Origin: Beutenbergia cavernae DSM 12333
Lineage (GTDB): Bacteria > Actinomycetota > Actinomycetes > Actinomycetales > Beutenbergiaceae
Direction: 5' to 3'
DNA length: 64,000 bases
Assembly: GCF_000023105.1 (NCBI RefSeq)
Contig: NC_012669.1
Location: 3,163,025 to 3,227,024 of the forward strand
Made by a program: the position numbers and the translations under genes. The notes beneath the pieces are model-generated. The model was not told the origin of the DNA, did no database searches, and saw nothing but the letters and a program-made list of their open reading frames with translations. This document shows, piece after piece, positions 26,189 to 35,369 of the stretch (positions are counted from its first letter, which is position 1; every line of letters begins with the position of its first letter).

Positions 26189-26863
26189 TCAGTCGACGTC
26201 GAGCCGGACGGTCGGGCCGGGTCGGTCGAGCACGGTGGCGAGCACGGCGTCGATGGCGAACGCGGTCGCGGCCGACAGGTCGACGGCGTCCGGGTCCAGC
26301 AGCCACTGGATCTGCAGCCCGTCCATCACCCCGATCACCGAGCTCGCCGCGTGGGACAGCCGCTCCTCCGACGGCGTGGGCCCGCCGCCGTCGGCAGCGG
26401 CGTCGCGCAGCGCCGTCACGATCTCCGCGCGGAGCACGGCGAACCTCTCCCGCGCCCAGTCGCTCGCCGAGTGCCCGTCCGTGACCGCCTCCGCGGTCAG
26501 CACGGTGTACGCCTGCACGACGCCCCGCCGTCGCGCGTTCTTCTCGGCCGTCCGCTCGAGGTGGCTGAACATGCCCCGGCCGCCGGGCATGTGGTGACCT
26601 TCGACGTCCGCGACGTCGATCCGGTCACGCAGGCGGAGCACCTCCTGCAGCAGGAGGTCCTTGGAACCGAAGTGGTGCAGGACACCGGCCTGCGTGATGC
26701 CGACCTGCTCCGCCACGTCGGCCAGGGAGCCCGCGTGGTAGCCCTTCGACCCGAAGACCTGCATCGCCGCCTGCACGATCTCCGCGCGGCGCTCCTCACG
26801 TGCGGGCCGCAGCCTCGTGGGCGCAGCACCGCCACGTCTCCGAGCAGCCGGTCCATCCACCAT
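26189..26863 (-). CDS. TetR-family transcriptional regulator
   Basis: 224 residues. The TetR helix-turn-helix covers about residues 25-70 (EIVQAAMQVFGSKGYHAGSL, then VAEQVGITQAGVLHHFGSKD). The C-terminal ligand domain has no recognisable subgroup motif. The N-terminus is Arg/Ala-rich. The neighbouring sugar-nucleotide-type reductase gene lies 77 bases upstream on the same strand and could be in the same transcript or a target. No clear operator palindrome was found near the start. Confidence 0.85.
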   Translation of the reverse strand: MVDGPAARRRGGAAPTRLRPAREERRAEIVQAAMQVFGSKGYHAGSLADVAEQVGITQAGVLHHFGSKDLLLQEVLRLRDRIDVADVEGHHMPGGRGMFSHLERTAEKNARRRGVVQAYTVLTAEAVTDGHSASDWARERFAVLRAEIVTALRDAAADGGGPTPSEERLSHAASSVIGVMDGLQIQWLLDPDAVDLSAATAFAIDAVLATVLDRPGPTVRLDVD

Positions 26864-26940
26864 GACCGCACCCTACGGCCCGTCGCGGCCCGCTCCTGCA
26901 CCCCGTCCGCGAGCGGCGTGACGGGCGCTGCCCCGTCTCC

Positions 26941-27990
26941 CTACCGCTCCGCGCCCGGAGTCTCCGCCGGCGCCCCCTGATCGGCGATCCACGCGTCCTC
27001 GGCGGCGTAGTCGAACTGCGGCGTCTGGGAGTCGACCCACGCGAACGTGGGGAACGCCTCCCGCCAGTCCTGGCTCGCCGTCACCTCGCGCATCCAGTCG
27101 ATCTCCCCCGGAAGAGCGTCGTCGTAGGAGGTGACGGCGCGGTAGCCGAGCTCGCGTTCGGCGGCGCTCATGTCCAGCACGAAGGGCCACGGAAGGCCCC
27201 ACGGGGAAGCGCCCAGCCCGGCCACCGCCGGCCCCGCCATCGGGTGCACGCGCACCTCGGCGCCGACCACCCCGTAGACGCGCCGCACGATGTCGGCGAC
27301 GGTCGGCGCGCTCGGGTCGCCGCCGTTGAGCACCCGGTCGCCCGGGTTCGCCGCCGCGAGCCGCACGAGCTCCGCGAGGTTGGCAGCGGCGACCGGCTGG
27401 AACCGGCTCGCGCCGTCGTGCGCCAGGACCACGTCCCGCCGCCCGTCGAGCACGCGCTTGAGCGCGAACCACTCGCGGGGATTCGTCGCCCTGGGTCCGT
27501 GGATCGCGCCGGCCCGCAGGAGCGTCGCCGGCACCGGACAGGCGAGCCACGCCTCCTCCAGCTCGACCTTCCCGCCCGCGTACGTCTCGCCGTCCGCCTC
27601 CACCACGCGCTGCCCCTCCGTCACGGGCAAAGGCGGCGGCGGGTGGTCGTCGCCGAGAAGCGGCCGTCCGTCGTCGGTCGCGTAGACCGCCGCGGAGGAG
27701 ATGACGACGGCGCTGCCGACGTCGAGCCCCTGCACGGCCCGGGCGTGCTCCGCCCGCATCGCGACGACGTCGACCACGACGTCCGTCCCGGACCCGACGG
27801 CGGCACGCAGGACGTCCGGGTCGTGCGCGTCGCCGATCACCTCGCGCACACCGAACGGGCCGAGCTCGGCGTCGAGAGGTCGCGACCCGCGATGGACGAG
27901 CGTGACCTCCCACCCGTCTCGGGCGAGCGCCGCCGTCGCCGCCACACCGATCAGGCCGTTGCCGCCGAGCACCACCGCGCGTCGCGTCAT
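26941..27990 (-). CDS. NAD-dependent epimerase/dehydratase family protein (extended SDR)
   Basis: 349 residues. The Rossmann motif is VVLGGNGLIGVAATAALAR at the N-terminus, close to the extended-SDR GxxGxxG pattern. The expected catalytic YxxxK is seen as ETYAGGKVELE, and VVISSAAVYA is the usual serine strand. Members act on nucleotide sugars or related compounds; this sequence is distant and its substrate cannot be named. The ATG at 27990 is picked because it starts right at the nucleotide-binding strand. It is divergent from the OsmC gene with a 105-base gap. Confidence 0.8.
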   Translation of the reverse strand: MTRRAVVLGGNGLIGVAATAALARDGWEVTLVHRGSRPLDAELGPFGVREVIGDAHDPDVLRAAVGSGTDVVVDVVAMRAEHARAVQGLDVGSAVVISSAAVYATDDGRPLLGDDHPPPPLPVTEGQRVVEADGETYAGGKVELEEAWLACPVPATLLRAGAIHGPRATNPREWFALKRVLDGRRDVVLAHDGASRFQPVAAANLAELVRLAAANPGDRVLNGGDPSAPTVADIVRRVYGVVGAEVRVHPMAGPAVAGLGASPWGLPWPFVLDMSAAERELGYRAVTSYDDALPGEIDWMREVTASQDWREAFPTFAWVDSQTPQFDYAAEDAWIADQGAPAETPGAER

Positions 27991-28095
27991 GACCGCGACG
28001 CTACGAGCGCCGGGCGCCCGGGACCAGCGGTTCTGCCGTCGGCAGAGCGCGGCGGGGCGCGCGGCAGCACGCACGCCGCGTGCGACGATCAGGGG

Positions 28096-28572
28096 ATGAC
28101 GACGTCGAACGCCACGCCTGACGCCCCGGAGACCCCCGAGCCCGAGTCCACGCACACGTTCGAGACCCTGTGGACGGAGCGGGTCGGAGCACGCACCTAC
28201 GTCGGTCGCAACGAGCGCGGCGGCGAGGTGCGCATCGGCCCGCAGGAGCTCGCCGGTGCGTTCACTCCGGGGGAGCTGCTCGCGATCGCGCTCGCCGGGT
28301 GCACCGGCATGAGCGCCGACTCGCCGATCGCCCGCCGCCTCGGTGACGACGTCGCGATCAGCGTGGGCGCGACGCGCATCAAGGACGTGCCCGGCAACCG
28401 GTACGGCCAGATCTCGCTGGAGATCGTCGTCGACGCCGCGAGCCTCGACGAGGCCGGCCGCGCCCAGCTGCAGAACGTCGCACGGCGCGCCGTGGACAGC
28501 CAGTGCACGGTCGGACGCAGCATCGAGCCGCCCGGCGTGCACGTCGATCTCGCGTTCAGCGACGAGGGGTAG
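28096..28572 (+). CDS. OsmC-family peroxiredoxin-like protein
   Basis: 158 residues. The two redox cysteines of the OsmC/Ohr fold are visible in LAGCTGMSAD and DSQCTVGRSI. These proteins reduce organic hydroperoxides with thiols. The N-terminal 15 residues are a Pro/Glu/Thr-rich extension. A GACGAT hexamer ends 6 bases before the ATG, which suggests leaderless transcription. It is followed 2 bases later by the next gene and is probably co-transcribed with it. Confidence 0.86.
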   Translation: MTTSNATPDAPETPEPESTHTFETLWTERVGARTYVGRNERGGEVRIGPQELAGAFTPGELLAIALAGCTGMSADSPIARRLGDDVAISVGATRIKDVPGNRYGQISLEIVVDAASLDEAGRAQLQNVARRAVDSQCTVGRSIEPPGVHVDLAFSDEG

Positions 28573-28574
28573 CC

Positions 28575-29363
28575 GTGCCACGGCCGCGCTGGTTCCGGTT
28601 GCCCTCCACCGGCCACCTGCCGACGCTCGAGGACGTCCTCGACGGCGCGCTGACGGTGCCGTCGACGCTCGTCCGGTCGCAGGTGGACAGGCTGCGGAGC
28701 CGCCGGCCGGACGCGACGCCCGCCGACGTCGTCGCCATGCTCGAGCGCCGCTACCTGCTCACCGTGAGCGGGATGGGTGGCGCTGTCGGCGCGACGGCGG
28801 CGGCCCCCGGGCTCGGCACGGGTGCGGCGATCGCGCTCACCGCCGGGCAGGTCGTGACGTTCCTCGGCGCCTCGGCCGCGTTCGCGCTGTCCGTGGCGGA
28901 CGTGCACGGTATCGCCGTCGACGACGCCGAACGCCGGCGCGCGCTGCTCCTCGCCGCGCTGCTCGGGCCGTCGGGCACCCGCGTGGTCGAGGAGGAGATC
29001 GGCGTGGGTACCGCCCTGTGGGGCCGCGCGCTGCTCACCCGCCTCCCGCTGACCACGGTGAAGAGCGTGAACGCGACGCTCGCCCGGAAGGTCGTGCGGA
29101 CGACGACGGCGCAGGTCTCCTCCGTGATGATCGGGCGCCTCGCGCCGTTCGGGATCGGCGCGATCGTCGGGATCGTCGGCGGCCGGGCGCTCGGCGGCGG
29201 TGTCGTCCAGGCGACGCGGGACGCGTTCGGCCCGGCGCCGGCCGACTTCGTGCGCGAGATCGGCCACGGGCCGGCGGACCTCCCCGAGCTCGAGCCCCTC
29301 CTCATCGAGGCGGTGCCCCTCGCGCTGGAGGCGGGACCGAGCGCTGCCGCGACTCCGGCCTGA
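28575..29363 (+). CDS. Membrane-associated protein of unknown function (possibly EcsC-like)
   Basis: 262 residues, not assigned to a function. The GTG start lies 2 bases after the OsmC stop. Residues about 55-100 are glycine/alanine-rich and hydrophobic (GMGGAVGATAAAPGLGTGAA then LTAGQVVTFLGASAAFALSV), and a second hydrophobic glycine stretch (APFGIGAIVGIVGGRALGGG) lies near 195-215. The middle (VDDAERRRALLLAALLG) is a charged helix. The layout resembles EcsC-type proteins, but similarity cannot be confirmed. Coupling to OsmC hints at an envelope-stress role. Confidence 0.65.
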   Translation: MPRPRWFRLPSTGHLPTLEDVLDGALTVPSTLVRSQVDRLRSRRPDATPADVVAMLERRYLLTVSGMGGAVGATAAAPGLGTGAAIALTAGQVVTFLGASAAFALSVADVHGIAVDDAERRRALLLAALLGPSGTRVVEEEIGVGTALWGRALLTRLPLTTVKSVNATLARKVVRTTTAQVSSVMIGRLAPFGIGAIVGIVGGRALGGGVVQATRDAFGPAPADFVREIGHGPADLPELEPLLIEAVPLALEAGPSAAATPA

Positions 29364-29438
29364 CCCGCCGACGCCCGTCCGCGGCCCGATCCCGGACCGG
29401 GGTGCGCGGAGCCGCCCCGACGGGGAAGACTGGTGGCC

Positions 29439-30221
29439 ATGACCAGCGCCCCGATCCCCACCGTCACCCTGCGACCCGGAGTCGACATCCCGCTGCTCGG
29501 CCTCGGCACCTGGCAGGCCACGGGCACGGACGGCTACGACTCCGTCCGCGCCGCCCTCGACCTCGGCTACCGCCACGTGGACACCGCCCGCGCCTACGGG
29601 AACGAGGACCAGGTCGGGCGTGCCGTCGCCGACTCGGGCATCGACCGGAGCGAGGTGTTCGTCACGACGAAGCTCCCGCCCGAGGAGGCGGGCGACGCGC
29701 CCCGGATCATCGACGAGTCCCTGGAGCGGCTCGGCTTCGACTACGTCGACCTGTGGCTCGTGCACTGGCCGCCGAACAAGCAGGCCCGCCCGGACGTGTG
29801 GGCCGACGTCGTCGCCGCGCAGGAGGCCGGGAAGGCCCGCGCGATCGGCGTCAGCAACTACTCCCCCGCCCAGATCGACGAGCTGACGGCGGCGACGGGT
29901 GTGACGCCGTCGATCAACCAGATCCCGTGGAGCCCGTCCGACTTCGACGCCGACCCCGTGGCGGCGCACCGCGAACGCGACGTCGTGCTCGAGGGCTACA
30001 GCCCGTTCAAGCGCACCAACCTCGAGGACCCCGTGCTCACCGCCATCGCGGACGCGCACGGCGTCACGACGTCGCAGGTCGTGCTCCGGTGGCACCTCGA
30101 CACCGGCGTCGTCGTCATCCCGAAGTCCGTGCATCCCGACCGGATCGCGGCGAACCTCGACGTGGCCGGGTTCGCGCTGGACGCCGACGAGGTGGAGCGG
30201 ATCAGCGGCCTCGGCGGCTGA
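29439..30221 (+). CDS. Aldo/keto reductase
   Basis: About 260 residues, near the usual family length of 275. The catalytic tetrad is visible: Asp and Tyr in DTARAYGNE, Lys in TTKLPP and His in LVHWPP. The NADPH-binding end has VVIPKSVHPDRIAANL. It reduces aldehydes or ketones, probably 2,5-diketo-gluconate or xenobiotic carbonyls by family analogy. AAGACT ends 7 bases before the ATG at 29439, fitting leaderless transcription; GTG at 29433 is an alternative start. A large hairpin follows the stop. Confidence 0.88.
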   Translation: MTSAPIPTVTLRPGVDIPLLGLGTWQATGTDGYDSVRAALDLGYRHVDTARAYGNEDQVGRAVADSGIDRSEVFVTTKLPPEEAGDAPRIIDESLERLGFDYVDLWLVHWPPNKQARPDVWADVVAAQEAGKARAIGVSNYSPAQIDELTAATGVTPSINQIPWSPSDFDADPVAAHRERDVVLEGYSPFKRTNLEDPVLTAIADAHGVTTSQVVLRWHLDTGVVVIPKSVHPDRIAANLDVAGFALDADEVERISGLGG

Positions 30222-30240
30222 CGCCCCTGACCGCACGCCC

Positions 30241-30304
30241 AGTCAGACCCCAACGTTCGACTCAGACCCTCCGGCGGGTCTGAGTCGAACGCTGGGGTCT
30301 GACT
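30241..30304 (+). terminator. 29-bp operon-end hairpin
   Basis: Arms 30241-30269 and 30276-30304 pair at 28 of 29 positions around a 6-base loop. Each arm contains the word TCAGACCC twice. It sits between the aldo/keto reductase stop and the ArsR promoter. Probably a terminator without U-tract. Confidence 0.72.
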
Positions 30305-30342
30305 CGTCTGGGGCGCCGTTGACGACGACGCCGCCTCGCCGT

Positions 30343-30357
30343 ACAGTACCGAACTGT
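30343..30357. promoter_or_regulatory. Putative ArsR operator
   Basis: ACAGT-n5-ACTGT directly abuts the ATG at 30359 of the ArsR gene and overlaps a TACAGT hexamer (30342-30347) that can serve as -10. ArsR proteins typically repress their own promoter from such sites. Confidence 0.5.
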
Positions 30358-30358
30358 T

Positions 30359-30724
30359 ATGAAACCTCTCGGTTATGCGAACGCGGGAGCGCCGCCGTCG
30401 AACTCCCGGCTCGACGCGACGTTCGCCGCCCTGGCCGACCCCACGCGCCGGGCGATCCTGGTGAGGCTGCGGGCCGGCGAGGCCACGGTCACCCAGCTCG
30501 CCGCGCCGTTCGCGATGACGCAGCCCGCCATCTCGAAGCACATCAAGGTCCTCGAGCGGGCCGGCCTCGTGACCCGGGGCCGGGTCGCACAGAGCCGCCC
30601 GGTGAGGCTCGCGGCTGAGCCCCTGGCGGAGGCCACCGAGTGGCTCGCGGCGTACCGGGACTTCTGGGAGTCGCGCTTCTCCCGGCTGGACGCGCTGCTC
30701 GACGACCTCCGGGAGCAGCGATGA
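30359..30724 (+). CDS. ArsR-family regulator (SRPBCC-linked type)
   Basis: 121 residues. A winged helix-turn-helix (ALADPTRRAILVRLRAGEAT, then FAMTQPAISKHIKVLERAGL) occupies the middle. There are no metal-binding cysteines, so this is the non-metal subgroup that is commonly linked with an AHSA1/SRPBCC protein. Its stop overlaps the SRPBCC start (ATGA, 30721-30724). The regulator probably represses its own operon and is released by a small hydrophobic ligand or a signal linked to the SRPBCC partner. Confidence 0.87.
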   Translation: MKPLGYANAGAPPSNSRLDATFAALADPTRRAILVRLRAGEATVTQLAAPFAMTQPAISKHIKVLERAGLVTRGRVAQSRPVRLAAEPLAEATEWLAAYRDFWESRFSRLDALLDDLREQR

Positions 30725-31218
30725 GGTTCGCCGGGACGCTCGCCGTCACGACGCCGTCGGAGACGGAGCTCGAGGTGGTCCGCCGGTTCGACGCCCCCCG
30801 CGACCTCGTGTTCGCCGCGCTCACGCAGCCGGCGCTCCTGCGGCGGTGGCACGGCGCCGACGGCTGGGACCTCGTCGTGTGCGACGTCGACCTGCGCGTC
30901 GGTGGCGCGTGGCGCTTCGTCGCGCGCGGCCCTGCCGGCGAGCCGGACATGGGCTACGGCGGGGAGTTCGTCGAGGTCGAGCCGCCGTCGCGGCTCGTGC
31001 AGACCGAGCGGTTCGACGACGCCTGGTACACCGGCATCGCGCACGTCACGACGGACCTCGCCGAGTCAGACGGCGTCACGACCCTGCGCATGCGGATCCG
31101 GTACGCCTCCCGCGAGGTGCGCGACGCCGTCGTCGCCTCACCCATGTCGCGCGGCATGACCGAGGGCTACGACCGCCTGGCCCGCCTGCTCGCCACCGAA
31201 GAAGGAGATGTGTCATGA
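30721..31218 (+). CDS. SRPBCC / AHSA1-family ligand-binding protein
   Basis: 165 residues. Typical START-like motifs: VRRFDAPRDLVFAALTQPAL and LLRRWHGADGWDL near the N-terminus, VGGAWRFVARGP in the middle, and a C-terminal long helix SRGMTEGYDRLARLL. The fold encloses a hydrophobic cavity. Role unknown; family members near ArsR genes often act as ligand carriers or accessory enzymes. It overlaps genes on both sides by four bases. Confidence 0.85.
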   Translation: MRFAGTLAVTTPSETELEVVRRFDAPRDLVFAALTQPALLRRWHGADGWDLVVCDVDLRVGGAWRFVARGPAGEPDMGYGGEFVEVEPPSRLVQTERFDDAWYTGIAHVTTDLAESDGVTTLRMRIRYASREVRDAVVASPMSRGMTEGYDRLARLLATEEGDVS

Positions 31219-31667
31219 CCCATTCGCCGATGAGCTGGTCCTTGGAGGTGGTCGTGGTCCCCGTGTCGGACATCGACGCCGCCAAGGCCTTCTACGCCGA
31301 CAAGCTCGGCTTCGCCGTCGACCACGACACAGTGATCAACGAGAACGTGCGCATCGTGCAGCTCACGCCGCCCGGTTCGGGGTGCTCGATCGTCATCGGG
31401 AAGGGTGCGGTGCCGGACATGCCGCCCGGGTCCCTGCAGGGCCTGCAGCTCGTGGTGCCCGACATCGAGGCCGCCCACGCGCAGCTGGTGGAACGCGGGG
31501 TCGACGTGAGCGAGGTGCAACGACTCGGGGAGAACCCGCAGCCGATGCCGCACCCCCTCGACAACGTCGGGTTCGTGTTCTTCTCCGACCCGGACGGCAA
31601 CGGGTGGGGAGTGCAGCAGATCTCGACACGCGCGCAGACCGGGGTGCCGATCGCGCCCGTGACGTGA
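31215..31667 (+). CDS. VOC-superfamily (glyoxalase/bleomycin-resistance-like) protein
   Basis: 150 residues with the VOC pattern: [20 protein letters not shown] at the start, a central [20 protein letters not shown] and the end [17 protein letters not shown] carrying a typical metal-site region. These proteins include glyoxalases, ring-cleaving dioxygenases and antibiotic-binding proteins; the substrate cannot be predicted. Third gene of the ArsR operon, overlapping the SRPBCC gene by ATGA. Confidence 0.85.
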   Translation: MTHSPMSWSLEVVVVPVSDIDAAKAFYADKLGFAVDHDTVINENVRIVQLTPPGSGCSIVIGKGAVPDMPPGSLQGLQLVVPDIEAAHAQLVERGVDVSEVQRLGENPQPMPHPLDNVGFVFFSDPDGNGWGVQQISTRAQTGVPIAPVT

Positions 31668-31743
31668 GGTCCTGCGACGGTTCCGGCGCGCCGGAGCCGC
31701 GTCGGCGCGGAATGCTCTCCGGGGCACGCGAGTTGTCGCCACC

Positions 31744-32790
31744 GTGACCACTCCGCCTCCGCGCGCCCGCCCGCCTCTGTCCGTGCTCGACCTGGCCTCC
31801 GTGAGCGAGGGGATGTCGAGCGGCGACGCCCTCGCGGCGACGACGGCGATCGCGCGCCGGGCGGACGAGCTGGGCTTCGCGCGGTTCTGGGTCGCGGAGC
31901 ACCATTCGATGCCGGCTGTCGCCTCGACGACGCCGCCGGTGCTCATCGCGCACCTCGCAGCGGCCACGGAGCGGATCCGCGTGGGCTCGGGCGGCGTGAT
32001 GCTGCCGAACCACGCACCGCTCGTGGTCGCCGAGCAGTTCGCGATGCTCGAGGCGCTGCACCCGAGCCGGATCGACCTCGGGATCGGCCGCGCACCGGGG
32101 GCGGACCCGGCCACGGCGGCGGCGCTGCGCCGTACCGCCGACGGCAGCGACGTCGCCGACTTTCCGCAGCACGTGCTCGACGTCCTCGGCCTGCTCGGCG
32201 ACCCGCGCGGCGCGACCGGCCTGGCGATGCGGTTCACCGCCACGCCCGCGGCCGACGGCGGCCCTCGCCCCGGTGCGTCGGCTCCCCCGGTGTGGTTGCT
32301 CGGCTCCTCCGGGTACAGCGCGCAGCTCGCCGGCGAGCTCGGGCTGCCGTTCAGCTACGCGCACCACTTCAACACGCCGTACACGGACCAGGCGCTGGCG
32401 CTGTACCGCTCGTCGTTCCGCCCCTCCCCGGCGCTCGACGCGCCCCGCGCGATGGTGAGCGCCTCGGTGATCGTGGCGGACACGAGTGAGGAGGCGGACT
32501 ACCTCGCAGGCCCGAGCCGCGTCATGGCGCTGAGCCTGCGGCGGGGCACGCTCGCCCCGATCGTCCCGCCCGAGCGGGCCGCGAAGATTCTGAGTGACCT
32601 GAGCGAGGTCGACCGCGCGCAGCTGGACCAGCTGCCGGGCACCCAGATCCGCGGGACCGCCGAGCACGCCGTCACCGAGCTCGAGGCGCTCGCCGCCCGC
32701 ACGCAGTCCGACGAGCTCATGGTCACCGCGACGACGTTCGACCCCGCCACGAGAATCGGCACGCTGGAGGCGCTCGCCGCCGCCTGGTGA
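31744..32790 (+). CDS. LLM-class flavin-dependent oxidoreductase, MsnO8 type
   Basis: 348 residues, bacterial-luciferase-like barrel. [38 protein letters not shown] and [20 protein letters not shown] are hallmarks of the MsnO8-like group; [12 protein letters not shown] follows. Members use reduced flavin (FMNH2) or F420. Substrate unknown. It is monocistronic, starting from a GTG at 31744 and followed by a long hairpin. Confidence 0.87.
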   Translation: MTTPPPRARPPLSVLDLASVSEGMSSGDALAATTAIARRADELGFARFWVAEHHSMPAVASTTPPVLIAHLAAATERIRVGSGGVMLPNHAPLVVAEQFAMLEALHPSRIDLGIGRAPGADPATAAALRRTADGSDVADFPQHVLDVLGLLGDPRGATGLAMRFTATPAADGGPRPGASAPPVWLLGSSGYSAQLAGELGLPFSYAHHFNTPYTDQALALYRSSFRPSPALDAPRAMVSASVIVADTSEEADYLAGPSRVMALSLRRGTLAPIVPPERAAKILSDLSEVDRAQLDQLPGTQIRGTAEHAVTELEALAARTQSDELMVTATTFDPATRIGTLEALAAAW

Positions 32791-32825
32791 CGGTGCCACG
32801 GGCGTGCTGGGCGCGCTCGGGTCCG

Positions 32826-32892
32826 CGAGTGCGGAGTGTGCGTCCGAGTGCGGTGCGTGCCGGTCCGCGCTCGGACGCCCACCCCGCACTCG
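32826..32892 (+). terminator. 27-bp operon-end hairpin
   Basis: Arms 32826-32852 and 32866-32892 pair at 24 of 27 positions plus one G-T wobble, with a 13-base loop. The word CGAGTGCGG occurs twice in the left part. It separates two co-oriented luciferase-like genes. Confidence 0.65.
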
Positions 32893-32955
32893 GCGGAAGG
32901 TGAGGCCGTGGGAGGCCCGTGATGGGATGGGCCCATCCGAGCGAAGGAGCACGTC

Positions 32956-33825
32956 ATGACGGACCCGACGATCGCCGTCGTCCTCCGCCCCCAGGTCGCA
33001 CCGGAGCGGCTGCGCGAGTCCGTGCGCGCGGCCGAGTCGGCCGGCCTCGAGGAGGTCTGGCTGTGGGAGGACTGCTTCCTCACCGGCGGCATCTCGACGG
33101 CGGCGCTCGCGCTGGCGTGGACCGAGAGCCTGCGCGTCGGTGTCGGCCTGCTGCCGGTGCCGCTGCGCAACCCCGCGCTCGCGGCCATGGAGCTGGCGAC
33201 GCTCGAACGCGTCCATCCCGGGCGGTTCCTGCCCGGGCTCGGGCACGGGGTGCTGGACTGGATGGGTCAGGTCGGCGCGCGGGCGGCCTCGCCGATGACG
33301 CTGTTGCGGGAGTACACGGTGGCCGTGCGGTCGCTGCTCGCCGGTGAGCGCGTGGACGCCGCCGGCGACTACGTGCAGCTGGACGGCGTGGCTCTGGACT
33401 GGCCGCCGGCCGCACCGCCGCCGGTCTACCTCGGTGCGACGGGTGCGCGGACGCTGCGCCTCGCCGGCGAGGTCGCCGACGGCACGATCCTCGTCTCCTC
33501 GACCGGCCCCGACGGCGTCCGGGCGGCGCTCGAGCACGTGCGCGAGGGGCGCGAGGCCGCCGGTCGCACGGACCCGCACGAGGTCGTCGCGTACGTGTCG
33601 TTCGCGCCCGGTCCCGACGGCGCCGAACGGGTGCGGCGCGAGCACGAGCCGTCGCGCGTGCTGGACCCGGAGCGCGCCGCCCTGGTCGGCGACGTCGCGG
33701 CCATGCGCGAGGTCGTGGCCGCGTACCGCGACGCCGGCGTCACGACGATCGCGCTCGAGCCGGTGGCCGAGGACCCCGAGCTGACCGGGGTCATCGACGT
33801 CGCCGCCGAGCTCGCGGGGCGCTGA
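32956..33825 (+). CDS. LLM-class oxidoreductase, probably F420-dependent
   Basis: 289 residues with a luciferase-like barrel: GLEEVWLWEDCFLTGGI, RVGVGLLPVPLRNPAL, GRFLPGLGHGVLDWM and YLGATGARTLRLAGEVADG. The pattern of the last motif is common in F420-dependent reductases of actinobacteria. Its substrate is unknown. The ATG has GAAGGAG upstream (about 32941). It is only distantly similar to its upstream neighbour and has its own promoter region after a hairpin. Confidence 0.82.
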   Translation: MTDPTIAVVLRPQVAPERLRESVRAAESAGLEEVWLWEDCFLTGGISTAALALAWTESLRVGVGLLPVPLRNPALAAMELATLERVHPGRFLPGLGHGVLDWMGQVGARAASPMTLLREYTVAVRSLLAGERVDAAGDYVQLDGVALDWPPAAPPPVYLGATGARTLRLAGEVADGTILVSSTGPDGVRAALEHVREGREAAGRTDPHEVVAYVSFAPGPDGAERVRREHEPSRVLDPERAALVGDVAAMREVVAAYRDAGVTTIALEPVAEDPELTGVIDVAAELAGR

Positions 33826-33886
33826 CCCGCATCTGGTCAGCTGGCCGAGCCGGCATCCGAGCTCGGGGTGAGTCGTTCTCGCGGTG

Positions 33887-34043
33887 CTACGTCACTGATC
33901 CACCACACGGATCAGTGACGTAGCCGACCGGGCCCCTCCCGCAGCCCTACGTCACTGATCCACCACACGGATCAGTGACGTAGCCGACCGGGCCGCTCCC
34001 ACAGCCCTACGTCACTGATCCACCACACGGATCAGTGACGTAG
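33887..34043. repeat. Array of three identical 37-bp palindromes at exact 60-bp spacing
   Basis: Copies at 33887-33923, 33947-33983 and 34007-34043. Each is a perfect 15-bp inverted repeat (CTACGTCACTGATCC) around the 7-base loop ACCACAC. The two 23-base spacers differ at only two positions. The array fills the 294-base gap between convergent genes (luciferase-like oxidoreductase and glycerate kinase) and encodes no protein. It may be a multiple terminator or a protein-binding array. The rest of the gap holds nothing recognisable. Confidence 0.95.
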
Positions 34044-34119
34044 CCCGCCGGAACGACCCGCGCCCAGGGCGGGCCGGCCCAACGCGCGCCGCGGCAGCAC
34101 GCGGCGCGGCGCGGCCCGA

Positions 34120-35319
34120 TCAGCGCAGCGCAAGCCGCGCGACGTGCGCGGCGGTCTCCCGGACCAGCTCGGCCGTCCGCGGGAGCAGCGTCTCGAGCGG
34201 CACCGGACCGGGCGCGATCGAGAACGCCGCCGTCAGCCCGGCCCGCGCGACGGCTCCCGCGTCCAGCTCGACGCGACCGGCGATCGCGACCACCGGGACG
34301 TGCCCGCCGGCCAGCTCGGCGATCGTGCCGACGACCTTGCCCTGCACGGACTGGTCGTCCAGCGCGCCCTCGCCGGTGAGCACGAGGTCGGCGCCGGTGA
34401 GCAGCACCGGCAGCCCCACCGCCTCCGCTACGAGCAGCCCCCCGGCCGTGATCTCGACGCAGTCCGCGCCGAGCACCCCCAGCAGTCCCGCGGGGACTCC
34501 CCCGGCGGCTCCGGTGCCGGGCACGGCAGGGTCCGCGCCGATCACGGCCGCCCAGCGCGCGAGCGCAGCGTCGAGCGCGGCGACGTCGTCGGGGGCGGCC
34601 CCCTTCTGCGGGCCGTAGACGGCGGCCGCGCCGGCGGGACCGAGGAGCGGGTTCGTGACGTCGACGGCGAGCCGCCACCGCACCGCCCGCGCCCGCGGGT
34701 GGAGCGCGGCGTCGTCGACCGCAGCCAGGCGCGCCAGGCCGCCGCCGCCGGGGGGCAGCTCAGCGCCGTCGTCGTCGAGCAGTCGCACGCCGAGCCCCCG
34801 CAGCAGGCCCGACCCTCCGTCCGTGCTCGCGGATCCGCCGAGGCACACCAGGATCTCCGCGACGCCGGCGTCGAGCAGTGCCCGCGCCACGACACCGGAG
34901 CCGGTCGTGTCCGCGTCGCGCGGCCGCGGGGCGACGTCGGCGACGGTCGGGAGCCCGCTCGCCTCCGCGAGCTCGAGCACGCCGAGCCGCCCGTCGGCGC
35001 TGATGCCGTACCGGGCGCGGCCCGGCCGGCCGAGGGCGTCCGGGGCGTCGACCGCGCGGGGCGCGACACCCCAGGAGGCGAGCAGCGCATCGAGGGTGCC
35101 CTCGCCGCCGTCGGCCATCGGGCACGCGACGACGTCCGCGTCGCTCCGCGCCGAGCGCACGCCGTCCGCCATCGCCGCAGCGACATCGGCGGCGGCGAGC
35201 GAGCCCTTGAACGAGTCGGGGGCGACGACGACGCGCGGGACGCTGCGGGTGGGATCGTCGTCGCTCACGCCGTGCACGATAGCGACGACGACGCCGGCGA
35301 CGTCGTCGTCGTCCGACAC
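34120..35319 (-). CDS. Glycerate kinase (GarK/GlxK family)
   Basis: Up to 399 residues. The family N-terminal motif [20 protein letters not shown] is followed by [34 protein letters not shown] and [15 protein letters not shown]. It phosphorylates D-glycerate to 2- or 3-phosphoglycerate, linking glyoxylate/tartronate metabolism to glycolysis. The longest start (GTG, 35319) adds a low-complexity Asp-rich stretch; the GTG at 35268, 17 residues on, is nearer to the conserved start. Divergent from thyA with a 50-base gap. Confidence 0.88.
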   Translation of the reverse strand: MSDDDDVAGVVVAIVHGVSDDDPTRSVPRVVVAPDSFKGSLAAADVAAAMADGVRSARSDADVVACPMADGGEGTLDALLASWGVAPRAVDAPDALGRPGRARYGISADGRLGVLELAEASGLPTVADVAPRPRDADTTGSGVVARALLDAGVAEILVCLGGSASTDGGSGLLRGLGVRLLDDDGAELPPGGGGLARLAAVDDAALHPRARAVRWRLAVDVTNPLLGPAGAAAVYGPQKGAAPDDVAALDAALARWAAVIGADPAVPGTGAAGGVPAGLLGVLGADCVEITAGGLLVAEAVGLPVLLTGADLVLTGEGALDDQSVQGKVVGTIAELAGGHVPVVAIAGRVELDAGAVARAGLTAAFSIAPGPVPLETLLPRTAELVRETAAHVARLALR

Positions 35320-35369
35320 ACGAACCGATACACCCGGGTCTGTCGGCGCCGCGCCCTACCCTGGGAGGC

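Noticed and set aside
33887-34043. Possible mini-CRISPR array (37-bp repeats, 23-bp spacers)
   Set aside because: The spacers are nearly identical to each other, the repeats are perfect palindromes and no cas gene is near.
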